A stretch of DNA of 64,000 nt from Petroclostridium sp. X23 (GTDB lineage Bacteria > Bacillota > Clostridia > SK-Y3): positions 3,413,051-3,477,050 of the forward strand of contig NZ_CP124862.1 of NCBI RefSeq assembly GCF_030013905.1, written 5' to 3'. Shown in pieces: positions 47,489 to 56,794 of this stretch. The translations under genes and the position numbers were made by a program. Position 1 is the first letter of the stretch. The number at the start of each line of letters is the position of its first letter. The notes beneath the pieces are model-generated. The model saw only the letters and a program-made list of their open reading frames with translations, was not told the DNA's origin and searched no databases.

Positions 47489-49645
47489 TTATCTAGAAAC
47501 TGTTACCGTACTTGTAGCTTCGTTCCAGCCGATTGTTGCGCCAAGAGCTTGACCAACAAATCTGATCGGAAGCATTGTACGACCATCTTTAATTACTGCA
47601 GTTGTATCCATTGTAATTCTTGTACCGTTTATAGTCAAGATATTGCTTCCAATGGTCATCTGAGCAACTCTATTATCTTTGATAATAGTTACTTGGCTTG
47701 TAGCTTCGTTCCAGATAATGTTATCATTGCTTACGCCTAAAGCATCAGCAACGAATCTTACAGGAAGCATTGTACGATCATTCTGTACGTATGCAGCTAC
47801 ATCCATTTCTTTTTCAACGCCATCAACTGTATAAGCTTTGTTTCCAAGAACAAACTCAACAACTTGGCCTCCACCAACACCGTCAGGAGCTGGAGTTACA
47901 ACATTAGCAACTACTACAGAACCAGCATTTGTTACGTTAGCAAATGCATAGCTGCTTCCGGTTTCAATTGCATTTTGCATTACAGCAGAACCTTTAACTG
48001 AAACCTTAATTTCACCTTCCGGTACTGCACGGTTCGCTGTTACTGCCAATCCACTTACTTTAATTACACTAGGTTTTGTTCCCTCAGTATCTACTTTAAT
48101 AGTGATTGTACCACCAGATTTGCTTACGCCATCAATTTCAAGGTTACCTTCAATTACTTCAACAGTTGGTACAGTTGAGAAAGTTACATCAGCTGGTGCG
48201 GATAATACGATTTCTGATTTTTCTTCAAGTGCTTCTTTAGCACCTTCAGTGATGATGATATCTCCAACTTTTTGATTTTGCACACCTACTTTGATATCTG
48301 TAGGTTCAGATTCTAATGTTACCAGAGGCTTAACATCAGCAACTACGAAGTCACCGGTAGCACCGGCAGTTCCGCCTACTTCAATTTCAAGTTCGCCTGC
48401 AAAGTTAGCAGCGATATCTACATCTGGATCGTTGAATTCTATTTCCATTGCACTTGCAGATGAAGTATTAGCAAGAGTATAAGTCATAGTTCTTCCACTG
48501 TTGCTAAGAGCGCCCGCTAAAGTGCTGCTTCCGCCGAACATTCCATTATCGCCGGATACAACTTTAAGCTTCGGTAATTCATTTACAACATTACCATCAG
48601 TATCGGTATAGCTTCTAAATCTTGCGCCTTCCGGAAGAGTAAATGTAATAGTTCTTCCTGGAATTAAGCTATTTGCGATTCCTTCTTCAATTACGATTTC
48701 AGCAACTCTTTGATCATCTTTACCTGCAGTTACTTCTTTCGCATCTTTTGCAGTTGTAGAAACGCCGTAATCAGCATAGGTTCCAACTACAACTTCATCA
48801 GACAGTCCAGCTGTACCGCTGAAAGATGCGGTAATATCACCTTTGCCTGCATCAGTTGAAACACTGATAGGAGTTTTGATATCAATCATAGCTGGACGAG
48901 AAGTACTTTCGTTTGTTACTTTAAGTTCTAAAGTTCTTTCACCGTCACCGCTTACAACAGCAATGGCTAAAGTATCAGTTGCAGATGGCGCTACCGGATT
49001 ATTCCAGGTATAACCATTAGGTAATTTGATCTTGATAGTTTCATCTTGATCAAGTGCACCTATTGCATTTTCAACAATACGGATCATTCCGAATTCAGCG
49101 CTTCCACCTTTAGTTGGTGTAGTTAAAACAGAAACAGTTCCGTTTCCGCTAACAAATCTACCAACTACAACATCACCTTCAGTGATTGCGGTACCAGGGG
49201 CTGCTACGTTTACAGCGATATCTCCGGTTCCTGCTGAAGTAATATCAACATTTAAGCCAATCTGCATTGCTGCTTTGTCTGTTCTAGCAGCACCGGTTGT
49301 CTTGATTGTGATATTATATACTCTGCTAGTTACTGATTTTACAGATGCATTTGTAGCTGCAGTATCAAAATCAGCTTTTCCGCTACCTGTAAAAGTTACA
49401 ACAGGAGCTGAATTAAATTTTACACCACTTGGTAGTGTCAATGCGATTACGTCTCCATCGGCAAAGTTACCCATAACACCTTCATCTATACGCAAATCTG
49501 CCAAGTTAATATTAGTGCTTGTTCCTGCAACAGTTCTAATAGCACCTACAGAAGTATTAGTTGTTGCAGCAAAAGCAGCTACCGGTACAAGCATGGTTGC
49601 AGTTAATGCAAGCACGGTAACCATAGAAATAATTTTCTTCTTCAT
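47489..49645 (-). CDS. Stalk-domain surface protein, S-layer-like (paralogue 2)
   Basis: 718 residues from ATG at 49645 on the minus strand, with AAGGAGG 9 bases upstream; the open frame extends to 49798 but the signal peptide 'MKKKIISMVTVLALTATMLV' starts here. The architecture matches the 39229 protein throughout: four 'LRI.EGV.GNFADGDVI'-type modules and a C-terminal pair of copper-amine-oxidase-N units ('MLPVRFVADALGVSNDNIIW', 'MLPIRFVGQALGATIGWNEA'). The two genes point towards each other about 6 kb apart and share long stretches of near-identical protein. It is probably a second S-layer or major wall protein, perhaps expressed under other conditions. It has its own consensus promoter and terminator. 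Confidence 0.85.
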   Translation of the reverse strand: MKKKIISMVTVLALTATMLVPVAAFAATTNTSVGAIRTVAGTSTNINLADLRIDEGVMGNFADGDVIALTLPSGVKFNSAPVVTFTGSGKADFDTAATNASVKSVTSRVYNITIKTTGAARTDKAAMQIGLNVDITSAGTGDIAVNVAAPGTAITEGDVVVGRFVSGNGTVSVLTTPTKGGSAEFGMIRIVENAIGALDQDETIKIKLPNGYTWNNPVAPSATDTLAIAVVSGDGERTLELKVTNESTSRPAMIDIKTPISVSTDAGKGDITASFSGTAGLSDEVVVGTYADYGVSTTAKDAKEVTAGKDDQRVAEIVIEEGIANSLIPGRTITFTLPEGARFRSYTDTDGNVVNELPKLKVVSGDNGMFGGSSTLAGALSNSGRTMTYTLANTSSASAMEIEFNDPDVDIAANFAGELEIEVGGTAGATGDFVVADVKPLVTLESEPTDIKVGVQNQKVGDIIITEGAKEALEEKSEIVLSAPADVTFSTVPTVEVIEGNLEIDGVSKSGGTITIKVDTEGTKPSVIKVSGLAVTANRAVPEGEIKVSVKGSAVMQNAIETGSSYAFANVTNAGSVVVANVVTPAPDGVGGGQVVEFVLGNKAYTVDGVEKEMDVAAYVQNDRTMLPVRFVADALGVSNDNIIWNEATSQVTIIKDNRVAQMTIGSNILTINGTRITMDTTAVIKDGRTMLPIRFVGQALGATIGWNEATSTVTVSR

Positions 49646-49810
49646 AAATAATTGCCTCCTTGAAAATAAATTAATTAGTTTAGAATTTTTGTTATTATCT
49701 TTGTTGCCTCTTTCAAAACATGTTGTACTTCCATCTCTTTGACTAATCATATACGTTTCACCTCCTTCTAAAGACTTAAACGGAAAGCATGTTATCACCC
49801 TTTAGTTAAC

Positions 49811-49839
49811 ATAATAACATATACATAAAATATTGTCAT
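49811..49839 (-). promoter_or_regulatory. Promoter of paralogue 2
   Basis: On the minus strand ATGACA (49839-49834), a 17-base spacer and TATTAT (49816-49811). It predicts a leader of about 155 bases. Confidence 0.6.
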
Positions 49840-50061
49840 TAAAGTAATAGACTTGTAATAAAGCGTTAAATATTCTGTAAACATCGCTTTATATAGCTGT
49901 CATATACTTCGGGTATAATTATTATAGATATGTTATTCGAAGTTAGTAATAATTATGTTAACCACATCGAATATTGTAACGTACCCGGGCTAATATATCA
50001 AGGCATAAATTTTACTAATGGTGGTTGAAGGTGGGAATTATATAGTTCGGTGTTCCTATAA
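49840..50061. other. Divergent intergenic region
   Basis: AT-rich. A near-match to a WalR box (TGTAAT-AAAGC-GTTAAA) lies at 49854-49870. No gene, RNA gene or known riboswitch fold recognised. Confidence 0.35.
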
Positions 50062-50180
50062 ACAGATTTCTAACCTTCAGCGGGGTTTTTTATCCCCCGC
50101 TGAAGGTTAGAAATCGTTATCCAGGGACTAACCGCCACTTATCTCCCGCTTATAGAAGCGGGAGATAAGTGGCGGTTAGT
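50062..50180. repeat. Two adjacent long perfect hairpins
   Basis: First: GATTTCTAACCTTCAGCGGG and one more G pair with their complement ending near 50115, with a TTTTTTATC loop. Second: GACTAACCGCCACTTATCTC plus CCGCTT pairs with AAGCGG...GGTTAGTC around a TATAG loop, ending near 50181. Both lie between paralogue 2 and the SLH gene at 50341. Confidence 0.85.
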
Positions 50181-50340
50181 CATCGGATAAAAAAATGAAC
50201 TGTGAATATCATTGCAAACAAGATACAGGAATGCTATAATTTAGTTGGTGATTTGTGAGTGTTTATAAATCATTGAATACATAAGCTTTAGTAGTTTTAA
50301 ATGTATCAAGGTGTTTGTGATAATATCAGGGGGGTTACTA

Positions 50341-52191
50341 ATGAAAAGAAAGCTTTGGCTTGTATTTACTGTTTCTATCCTATTAACCACTTTTTCCGCT
50401 ACTGTATTTGCTGCTTCATTTCCCGATGTTGAGGATGCCAAGTGGAGCTGGGCGAAATCGATTGTAGAGGAAATGAGTAGTAAAGGTTATATTTCGGGAT
50501 ATCCCGACGGAACTTTTGGTCCCTCGCTGCCCGTTACAAAGCTTCAATCACTAATTCTTATGGCGAGAATACTGGGAGTGAATGATGACGAGAATAAAAA
50601 CTATGTAGAATTAGCCCAAAAGAATTATAGTGATGATCTCCAACTATATTCCATTTCGAATAAGAAAGAAGTTTCCTACTTATTATATAAGAATATTATT
50701 ACAGTAAACGAACTTGATACATATATTTCCCCGGAAAACGAAAATCTTGCTCTAAAAAGGTATGAAGCCGCTGTATTGTTTACTAAAGCAATGGGGAAAG
50801 AAAAAGAAGTCAAGAGTAAGCTGATTACTATCCTCCCCTACTCGGATGTAACTGCTATTCCTTCGTCTGCCAAACCCTATGTTGAGTTTGTAAAGGATGA
50901 GGGCATTATGCAAGGGATGACAGAAACGCAATTTGGTCCGATGGAAGACGTGAACAGGGCACAAATGGCGGTAATGTTGTATAGAGTGCTAACAAAAAAT
51001 GAAGAGATTGGAGAGACCTCTACCGGTAAAGTGACCAGTAAGGATATAGCCAATAATACATTGAAGATAAAAGATATTATAGATGTTGAAAGAACATACG
51101 AAATTAATAATACTACAATTATAAAGGTTGATGGAGAAACGGCAAACTTAGCGGATATTCAAATTGGAACTGAAGTGTTATTAACCTGGAAGTCGGAGCA
51201 GCTATATATGGTAGAAGGCGTTTCAGCACAAGAAAAAGAAGATGAAACGCAAGTACAGGAAACTGTAGAAGGTATTATTACCGGTATAAGCGCAGGTGGA
51301 AACATAAGGTCTATAAGTCTTAGCATACAGGAGAATGGACAGACGATTGGCAGGAGTTATTCTTTAGATAAAGATGTTAGCGTATTATATAATGATGTGA
51401 TTTCTTCGTTAAATAATATTACCGTACAAGATTATGCAACGTTGGTCATAAAAAATAATATAGTTACAAGAATAGAGGTACAAAGCAAGAATGTAGAAGT
51501 GCATGGAACGGTTCAAAACATTATGTTGGGGTCAGTAGATAAGTTGGAAATAAAACTTGATAATGGCACATTAAAGGAATTTGAAGTATTGGATGATGCG
51601 GAGGTCATAAAAAACAATAGCAGCTTAAACATCACCGGTATTGTTGTAGGTGACCCGGTGTATTTAATGCTGGAATACAATAAAATAAAAAAAGTCACCG
51701 TTTCCGCGGTAAGTAGTATCACTTCGGGAAACATTGAGGAAATCATCATCTCCAATACACCATCTATCAAAATAAAGAATGGTAATGATGAAGCAAAATA
51801 TTATATTACAGGAGATACAATCATAAAGATAGATGATGTGGTAAAAGAGATTTATGATTTAAGATTAGGGTATCCTGTAGAGCTGGTTGTTAACGGCAAT
51901 GCGGTGAATGAGATTAAAGTGAAATCGGAAGCGCAGGTTACTACATTAAGCGGGACAGTAACATTAATAAATAGTAGTTATAATTTGCTTAATATTTCTG
52001 TTACAGATACTGATACCGGAAAAATAACCACGCAGCAGATTTTTATCGGCAATGATACAAAAATTATACGAAACAGTGATTCGAAAGCATTATCTTTGAG
52101 TGATATAAAAATTGGAGATGCTATTGCAGCGGTACGCACAAAGAAAGCAGGAGTATTTGAAGCAAGTACCATTGTGGTGGTTACCGAGTGA
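50341..52191 (+). CDS. SLH-domain exported protein with beta-repeat C-terminus
   Basis: 616 residues from ATG 50341, about 7 bases after CAGGGGGG. A signal peptide (ending 'SATVFAAS') precedes N-terminal SLH units: about 26-80 ('SWAKSIVEEMSSKGYISGYP', 'GTFGPSLPVTKLQSLILMAR'), a divergent one, and about 175-225 ('YVEFVKDEGIMQGMTETQFG'). From about 235 to the end are repeats of the kind 'GKVTSKDIANNTLKIKDI' and 'VEGIITGISAGGNIRSISLS', each followed by an 'L.dI..G..v.l' turn, like those in the 19215 and 6888 proteins. Likely wall-bound through the SLH domains. No enzymatic motif seen. A terminator follows about 55 bp beyond the stop. Confidence 0.83.
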   Translation: MKRKLWLVFTVSILLTTFSATVFAASFPDVEDAKWSWAKSIVEEMSSKGYISGYPDGTFGPSLPVTKLQSLILMARILGVNDDENKNYVELAQKNYSDDLQLYSISNKKEVSYLLYKNIITVNELDTYISPENENLALKRYEAAVLFTKAMGKEKEVKSKLITILPYSDVTAIPSSAKPYVEFVKDEGIMQGMTETQFGPMEDVNRAQMAVMLYRVLTKNEEIGETSTGKVTSKDIANNTLKIKDIIDVERTYEINNTTIIKVDGETANLADIQIGTEVLLTWKSEQLYMVEGVSAQEKEDETQVQETVEGIITGISAGGNIRSISLSIQENGQTIGRSYSLDKDVSVLYNDVISSLNNITVQDYATLVIKNNIVTRIEVQSKNVEVHGTVQNIMLGSVDKLEIKLDNGTLKEFEVLDDAEVIKNNSSLNITGIVVGDPVYLMLEYNKIKKVTVSAVSSITSGNIEEIIISNTPSIKIKNGNDEAKYYITGDTIIKIDDVVKEIYDLRLGYPVELVVNGNAVNEIKVKSEAQVTTLSGTVTLINSSYNLLNISVTDTDTGKITTQQIFIGNDTKIIRNSDSKALSLSDIKIGDAIAAVRTKKAGVFEASTIVVVTE

Positions 52192-52246
52192 TCTATGCGT
52201 TACACCTAACTTGTTCTATTTTTAGCATCTATAAAATATAATATAT

Positions 52247-52286
52247 AAAAATAGTCTATCTATATATATGGATAGGCTATTTTTAT
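52247..52286 (+). terminator. Terminator after the SLH gene
   Basis: AAAAATAGTCTATC / GGATAGGCTATTTTT stem with a TATATATAT loop. Its loop contains the ATG at 52268, which makes that ATG an unlikely start for the next gene. Confidence 0.7.
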
Positions 52287-52315
52287 ATGTCAGAGGGAAT
52301 GAGGGGGAGTGGATT

Positions 52316-53794
52316 GTGGGGAAAAAAATCAATAGAGGACAAAGAATATTGATATTTCTATTAATATTTGCAGGCATTTGTGGGATAGTAACTGTCATAT
52401 ATATGCTAAAAAGTCACAAAAGTTTACATAATTCATATAATATTAATGTAGAATATAATGACAGGAGTAAGAGTTTACACTGTTCACAAAGTATAAAGAT
52501 TACTAATAATGAGAAAGAAAATCTCGAGGCACTATATTTCCATCTGTATCCCAACGCATTCAAGTATAAAGAGCAAGCGCCTATATCTGAAGATGAATGG
52601 TCTATTGCGTATCCGGCAGGTTTTTCTCAGGGATTTATAGAAGTCAAAGAAGTTAATATTGATAATACTCCGGTTTCGTTTGCCGTTGAAGGTCGAAGTG
52701 ATATTATACTATACATAAAGTTGCCACGCTTACTAAAAAGAAGAAAGTCTGTTGAAATATTTATGGAATACGATATACAGCTCCCCCAGTGTTTAAATAG
52801 GTTCGGATATGGGGAGAGCAGTATAAATATCACTAATTGGTATCCTATTCTTTGCGTATATGATAAAGGTAGTTGGAAATTAGACCCTTATTATAAAATA
52901 GGGGACCCGTTTTACAGCGATACTTCGGACTATCAGGTAACGTTATCAATGCCGGACCAGTACGAAGTGGCACATACCGGTAAATTAATTAGTAAAGAAA
53001 AAGATAAAGATAAAGGTTTAAATTTGCTAACCATTACAGCAGAGAATGTCAGAGATTTTGCTTGGCTTGCATCAAAAGACTATGAAGTCATACAGAACAA
53101 ATGTGATAAAACGATAATAAAATGCTTTAACTATACCAAGGGCGGAATACGTACGTTGGAAATCGCCACAAAAGCTTTGAAAACTTTTAATCGCTTGTTT
53201 GGAGAGTATCCGTATAGAACATTATCTATTGCGGAATCGGATTTTTATGTAGGAGGAATGGAGTACCCACAGGTGGTGCAGATTGATACGTCTGCTTATA
53301 GCGATAGCAAATTATGGTTAGAATATCTGGTAGTTCATGAGATAGCTCATCAATGGTGGTACGGGGTTATCGGCAATGACCAAATTCGAGAACCGTGGTT
53401 GGATGAGGGACTCACTGAATACTCTACGCTGTTATATTTTGAAATGAATTATAGTGTTGAACATAAAGAAAAGATTAAGGATATTTTCATTAATAGCAGT
53501 GTGCGGAGCCATCACCAAGAGAATAGCTATCAGCATTTAATAAATATGCCTATTTATCAATATGATAACTGGCAAGAATATTCTGTAAATGTATACAGCC
53601 GGGGAGCGTTATTGCATGAAGAATTGAGAAGCATAATGGGAGATGGAAAGTATTTTAAGCTGCTGAAAAGGTATTATAGGAATTATAGATTTAAGAATGC
53701 CAGCATTAAAGATTTTGTTCAATTAGCCAATAAAATCAATAAAAAAGATCTAAAGGTTTTCTTTGAAAATAAACTGGGAAGAATAGATCAGTAA
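52316..53794 (+). CDS. M1-family metallopeptidase, membrane-anchored
   Basis: 492 residues from GTG 52316 (GAGGGGGA about 8 bases upstream). An N-terminal membrane helix (about 10-32) holds the protein with its domain outside. The N-terminal beta domain resembles M1 aminopeptidases, and the catalytic part has 'GGMEYPQVVQI' in place of the usual GxMEN, then the zinc site 'HEIAHQWWYG' (about 340) with the third ligand Glu in 'WLDEGLTEYS'. It lacks the long C-terminal helical domain of full M1 enzymes, so it is a short form. Probably trims peptides or processes surface proteins outside the cell; the substrate is unknown. Confidence 0.87.
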   Translation: MGKKINRGQRILIFLLIFAGICGIVTVIYMLKSHKSLHNSYNINVEYNDRSKSLHCSQSIKITNNEKENLEALYFHLYPNAFKYKEQAPISEDEWSIAYPAGFSQGFIEVKEVNIDNTPVSFAVEGRSDIILYIKLPRLLKRRKSVEIFMEYDIQLPQCLNRFGYGESSINITNWYPILCVYDKGSWKLDPYYKIGDPFYSDTSDYQVTLSMPDQYEVAHTGKLISKEKDKDKGLNLLTITAENVRDFAWLASKDYEVIQNKCDKTIIKCFNYTKGGIRTLEIATKALKTFNRLFGEYPYRTLSIAESDFYVGGMEYPQVVQIDTSAYSDSKLWLEYLVVHEIAHQWWYGVIGNDQIREPWLDEGLTEYSTLLYFEMNYSVEHKEKIKDIFINSSVRSHHQENSYQHLINMPIYQYDNWQEYSVNVYSRGALLHEELRSIMGDGKYFKLLKRYYRNYRFKNASIKDFVQLANKINKKDLKVFFENKLGRIDQ

Positions 53795-53835
53795 CAAAAA
53801 TGTAATAAAAAAATAAAAAATTTTTAAAATAAGCA

Positions 53836-53860
53836 GGATTTTTCGAATTTTTGTAGAAAT
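53836..53860 (+). promoter_or_regulatory. Copy 3 of the shared upstream motif
   Basis: GGATTTTTCGAATTTTTGTA then GAAAT, followed 9 bases later by a WalR box. It lies about 175 bp before the M23 peptidase start. Confidence 0.45.
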
Positions 53861-53868
53861 AATAAGTT

Positions 53869-53885
53869 TGTAACAAATATGTAAT
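53869..53885 (+). promoter_or_regulatory. Candidate WalR box upstream of the M23 peptidase gene
   Basis: TGTAAC-AAATA-TGTAAT, an exact match in the gene's orientation, 148 bp before GTG 54033. A near-match (AGTAAC-AAAAA-TGTAAT) lies at 53790-53806. Wall hydrolases are classical WalR targets. Confidence 0.6.
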
Positions 53886-54032
53886 ACATTTTTAATAAAC
53901 AAGCATAATAAGATATTAGAGCAGTAAAAATTACTATTATAAAGTGGGAGAAGACCTCTCAATACTGTCAATTCCCACTCTCACCTAAATAAAGTTTTTA
54001 TAATATACAAAAGCTGGCAGGAGGGTTTAACA

Positions 54033-55553
54033 GTGGCTATTAAAGCTGAAGGAATAAGGAGTAGTGCATACATGCAAGCGTTTAATAGAGCAAATAAAAA
54101 GGGAGGCACCTCTGCCAGAAGGAATTGCGTCGCAGTACCTGAGGTAAAGATGCCGAAATTAAAAATAAAACCTCCGACCATGGAGCTGGAAAGGCGTGCG
54201 GTTCATCGTCTGAAGCTATTTATAGCTACCCGCCGAACAGTGGCCTTAATATCGGCTATATGTATAGCTTTCTTTCTTATAGCCGGCTTGATAGAAAACA
54301 GTCAATATAAATCTGCCGTTGAAGTACAGTTTAATGGCCAAACCATAGGCGTGGTTTCATCGGAGGAAGAATTTGAAAAATATTTTAGCGAGGCTAAGGC
54401 TGAGCTTAGCCAGTTCCTTGAAGGGAATGAGGTATATGTAGAACAAAAGCCGATACTCATAGGCAGGAGAGTAAAAGAAAATGCTTTTTCTGCAACTAAT
54501 GAGATTAAAAAGAATATTAAGTCTATGGTGGATATCTCTATAGCTGCTTATGCAATCATAGTGGATGGTAAGCAAATGGGCCTGGTGAAAGATGAAACAA
54601 CTGCTAATGCAGTGTTGCAAGAAATCAAAAAGCCGTTTTTGCTTGATGATCCTAATATAAAAGTAGGGTTTGCTAATAATGTAGAAATAGAAAAAAAATA
54701 TGTACAGGTGGGTGCGATACAGCAAAAAGAAGAAGTTTTTAACGCACTTTCACAGCTGAAGGAAGAAGTGAAGCAGTATACCATTAAAGAGAATGACACA
54801 CTATGGGGAATAGCGCAATTATATAAAATTCCTGTAGAAGAGATCATGCGTATTAATCCTGGGGTTGGGGAAAATATTCAGCCGGGTCAGCAGATCAACC
54901 TGACAGTTCCTGAACCTATATTAGGTATAGAGACAAGGGAAACGGTGGTATATAATGAAGACATTCCCTTTGAAGTAAAGGAAATTGAAGATGCTAATTT
55001 GTACCAGGGTAGAAGAACGGTTATCGATAAAGGATTTAACGGTGAGCAAAAGGTTGAAGCGGAAATAGTCAAAGTGAACGGTATTGAAACAGGGAAAGAA
55101 GTGATGAAAACTTATGTTCTATCCCAACCTAAGATACAGACGGAGAAAGTAGGAACGAAGCCTGTGCCGCCGAAATATGGTACGGGGGTATTCCGCAGAC
55201 CTACGTATGGTGTCCTTACTTCCAGATTTGGCACCAGAGGGAGAGAGTGGCATACCGGCATAGACCTTGCAGGAAATATCGGAGATCCGATATATGCATC
55301 TGACGGAGGGAAGGTAATATTTGCGGGCAGACAAGGCAACTATGGTTTATTGGTGAAAATAAGCCATGATAATGAATATGTAACATATTACGGACATTGC
55401 AGCAAGCTTCTGGTAAAAGAAGGAGAAAGGGTGGCCAAAGGCGAGGTCATCGCATATGTAGGCAATACCGGTCGAAGTACCGGGCCGCATGTACATTTTG
55501 AAGTACGGAAAGATGGCACTCCTGTCAATCCGTTGAATTATTTGAATAGATGA
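54033..55553 (+). CDS. M23 peptidase with LysM and G5 domains
   Basis: 506 residues from GTG 54033, 8 bases after AGGAGG. A basic cytoplasmic N-terminus (about 1-70) precedes one membrane helix (71-90). Outside come a helical region, a LysM domain (about 247-292; 'YTIKENDTLWGIAQLYKIPV'), a G5 domain (about 295-372; 'ETVVYNEDIPFEVKEIEDAN') and the LytM/M23 endopeptidase (about 395-505) with zinc ligands in 'HTGIDLAG' and 'HVHFEVR'. It should cut peptidoglycan cross-bridges at the membrane-wall interface. The WalR box upstream and the walRK genes downstream suggest control by WalRK. The G5 domain probably helps in wall binding. Confidence 0.93.
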   Translation: MAIKAEGIRSSAYMQAFNRANKKGGTSARRNCVAVPEVKMPKLKIKPPTMELERRAVHRLKLFIATRRTVALISAICIAFFLIAGLIENSQYKSAVEVQFNGQTIGVVSSEEEFEKYFSEAKAELSQFLEGNEVYVEQKPILIGRRVKENAFSATNEIKKNIKSMVDISIAAYAIIVDGKQMGLVKDETTANAVLQEIKKPFLLDDPNIKVGFANNVEIEKKYVQVGAIQQKEEVFNALSQLKEEVKQYTIKENDTLWGIAQLYKIPVEEIMRINPGVGENIQPGQQINLTVPEPILGIETRETVVYNEDIPFEVKEIEDANLYQGRRTVIDKGFNGEQKVEAEIVKVNGIETGKEVMKTYVLSQPKIQTEKVGTKPVPPKYGTGVFRRPTYGVLTSRFGTRGREWHTGIDLAGNIGDPIYASDGGKVIFAGRQGNYGLLVKISHDNEYVTYYGHCSKLLVKEGERVAKGEVIAYVGNTGRSTGPHVHFEVRKDGTPVNPLNYLNR

Positions 55554-55645
55554 GATGATAGTTCACAGATCACAGTGACTTGGTGACGAAAAAAGTGCTT
55601 TTCGGTAGTTTTAGACTATCTTGGGTAATTTATATGTTGTTTTTT

Positions 55646-55670
55646 GTAGGGGCGGACGACTCTGTCCGCC
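55646..55670. repeat. GGGCGGAC hairpin repeat
   Basis: GGGCGGAC / GTCCGCCC stem after TTGTAG; a relative of the hairpin at 34207-34229. Confidence 0.55.
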
Positions 55671-55689
55671 CGAGATCACTGATAAAGTC

Positions 55690-55815
55690 CGTTTTAGCAC
55701 GTAGAAGGAGTGAAGCGCGGGGACGGACCTACTGTTGCGCTTGTTTTTTAGGGAAGCTGCAGGTCCGTCCCCGTGCTTTGCGACTGACCAATTAAGCACT
55801 TTTTCACATCCCTCT
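55690..55815 (+). repeat. GC-rich hairpin repeat, copy D
   Basis: Stem AGCGCGGGGACGGACCT / AGGTCCGTCCCCGTGCT (55714-55730 with 55761-55777; one mismatch) preceded by TAGCACGTAGAAGGAGTGAA and followed by GCGACTGACCAATTAAGCAC then TTTTTCACATCC. Copies A, B and C lie near 27.6, 27.8 and 29.9 kb. Confidence 0.75.
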
Positions 55816-55887
55816 ATATAACAATATATTCTTCTTCCATCTCGCTCCTATCTCTGTTATAATAAGGATATACTGGGGGTGAGGTCA

Positions 55888-56706
55888 GTGATAACCGCAG
55901 TCAACAAGAAATCCACTGTATTGATCACAGTGGTTATTTTTATGCACATTATAGCCAATAATTATATAGTTATGAGAAACGCTATTTACAATGTATGTGT
56001 TGAGGCCATTAAAATAAAGAGTATATTTCAAGTGAAGCATTATGCTGTGTATGAGACAGCTGATTTTAAAGTAATGTACACGGAACAAGACAGAGATATT
56101 GCTTACTTAGTGTCAAATACTATAGAAAAAGATTTTGCTAGAGTAAAGCGAAGATTGAATCATCATATAAGTATAAAGATTCAAATTATTATTTATCCTG
56201 ATTTAGAAACCATGAGAGAGAAGCTTGATCTAACAGAAAGAGATTATCCCATGGGCATATACTATGGAGGAATCCTTCATATATTATCGCCTAAAGTGTG
56301 GATAAAAAGTAATAATATGAGCATAGTAAGCCGAGAGTTTGAGAAAAACGGACCAATGGTACATGAGTTAGTACACTTAATTGTCGATCAGAAAACAAAC
56401 GGTAATTTTCCGCTATGGTTTACCGAAGGAGTTGCATTATACTACGAATATCAGTTGACCGGTTATGAATGGGGAGAAGAGCTGGGAAATATATATAACA
56501 GCAGCTCGCTGGCTCAACTGACTCACTACTTTGATACACTTGATAAAGATATCGCATATAGACAAAGTTTTGAAATAATTAAGAAAATAGCCGATATATA
56601 TGGGGAAGAAAAAATATTGTCCTTACTAGACCAATTAGGCCGCGGACAAATAGGATTGACCGGTAAAGTTTCACTTGAAAGTGTAGTAAACAATTTGATA
56701 CAATGA
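55888..56706 (+). CDS. Membrane-anchored peptidase-MA-like zinc protease
   Basis: 272 residues from GTG 55888, chosen because GGGGG lies 8 bases upstream; an earlier in-frame GTG at 55879 overlaps that ribosome site. One N-terminal membrane helix (about 10-32) is followed by an exported domain with 'FKVMYTEQDRDIAYLVSNTI', 'IIIYPDLETMRE' and the zinc motif 'MVHELVHLIVDQK' (about 156) with a likely third ligand in 'WFTEGVALYYEY'. This is the gluzincin pattern of Peptidase_MA_2-type proteins. The substrate is unknown. It precedes walR by about 90 bp, and a heptamer array lies between. Confidence 0.82.
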   Translation: MITAVNKKSTVLITVVIFMHIIANNYIVMRNAIYNVCVEAIKIKSIFQVKHYAVYETADFKVMYTEQDRDIAYLVSNTIEKDFARVKRRLNHHISIKIQIIIYPDLETMREKLDLTERDYPMGIYYGGILHILSPKVWIKSNNMSIVSREFEKNGPMVHELVHLIVDQKTNGNFPLWFTEGVALYYEYQLTGYEWGEELGNIYNSSSLAQLTHYFDTLDKDIAYRQSFEIIKKIADIYGEEKILSLLDQLGRGQIGLTGKVSLESVVNNLIQ

Positions 56707-56757
56707 TAACAATAGCTTAGGGTTTGGTATCCGGAGTTTGGAGTAAGGGATCAGTTC

Positions 56758-56778
56758 TCCCCACTCCTCACTCCCCAC
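56758..56778. repeat. TCCCCAC heptamer array before walR
   Basis: Three units TCCCCAC, TCCTCAC, TCCCCAC (inverted GTGGGGA) ending 6 bases before the walR ribosome site. Confidence 0.65.
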
Positions 56779-56794
56779 TAACACGGAGGTAATG

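Noticed and set aside
49182..49742. 186-codon plus-strand open frame antisense to paralogue 2
   Set aside because: Its hydrophobic Val/Ala-rich product mirrors the Thr/Asp-rich coding strand; there is no ribosome site.
49854..49870. Fifth WalR box near paralogue 2 (TGTAAT-AAAGC-GTTAAA)
   Set aside because: The second hexamer has a mismatch at its first position, so it was not counted with the exact matches.
52268..52315. ATG 52268 as the start of the M1 peptidase
   Set aside because: It lies in the loop of the upstream terminator and has no ribosome site; GTG 52316 follows GAGGGGGA and leads into the membrane helix.
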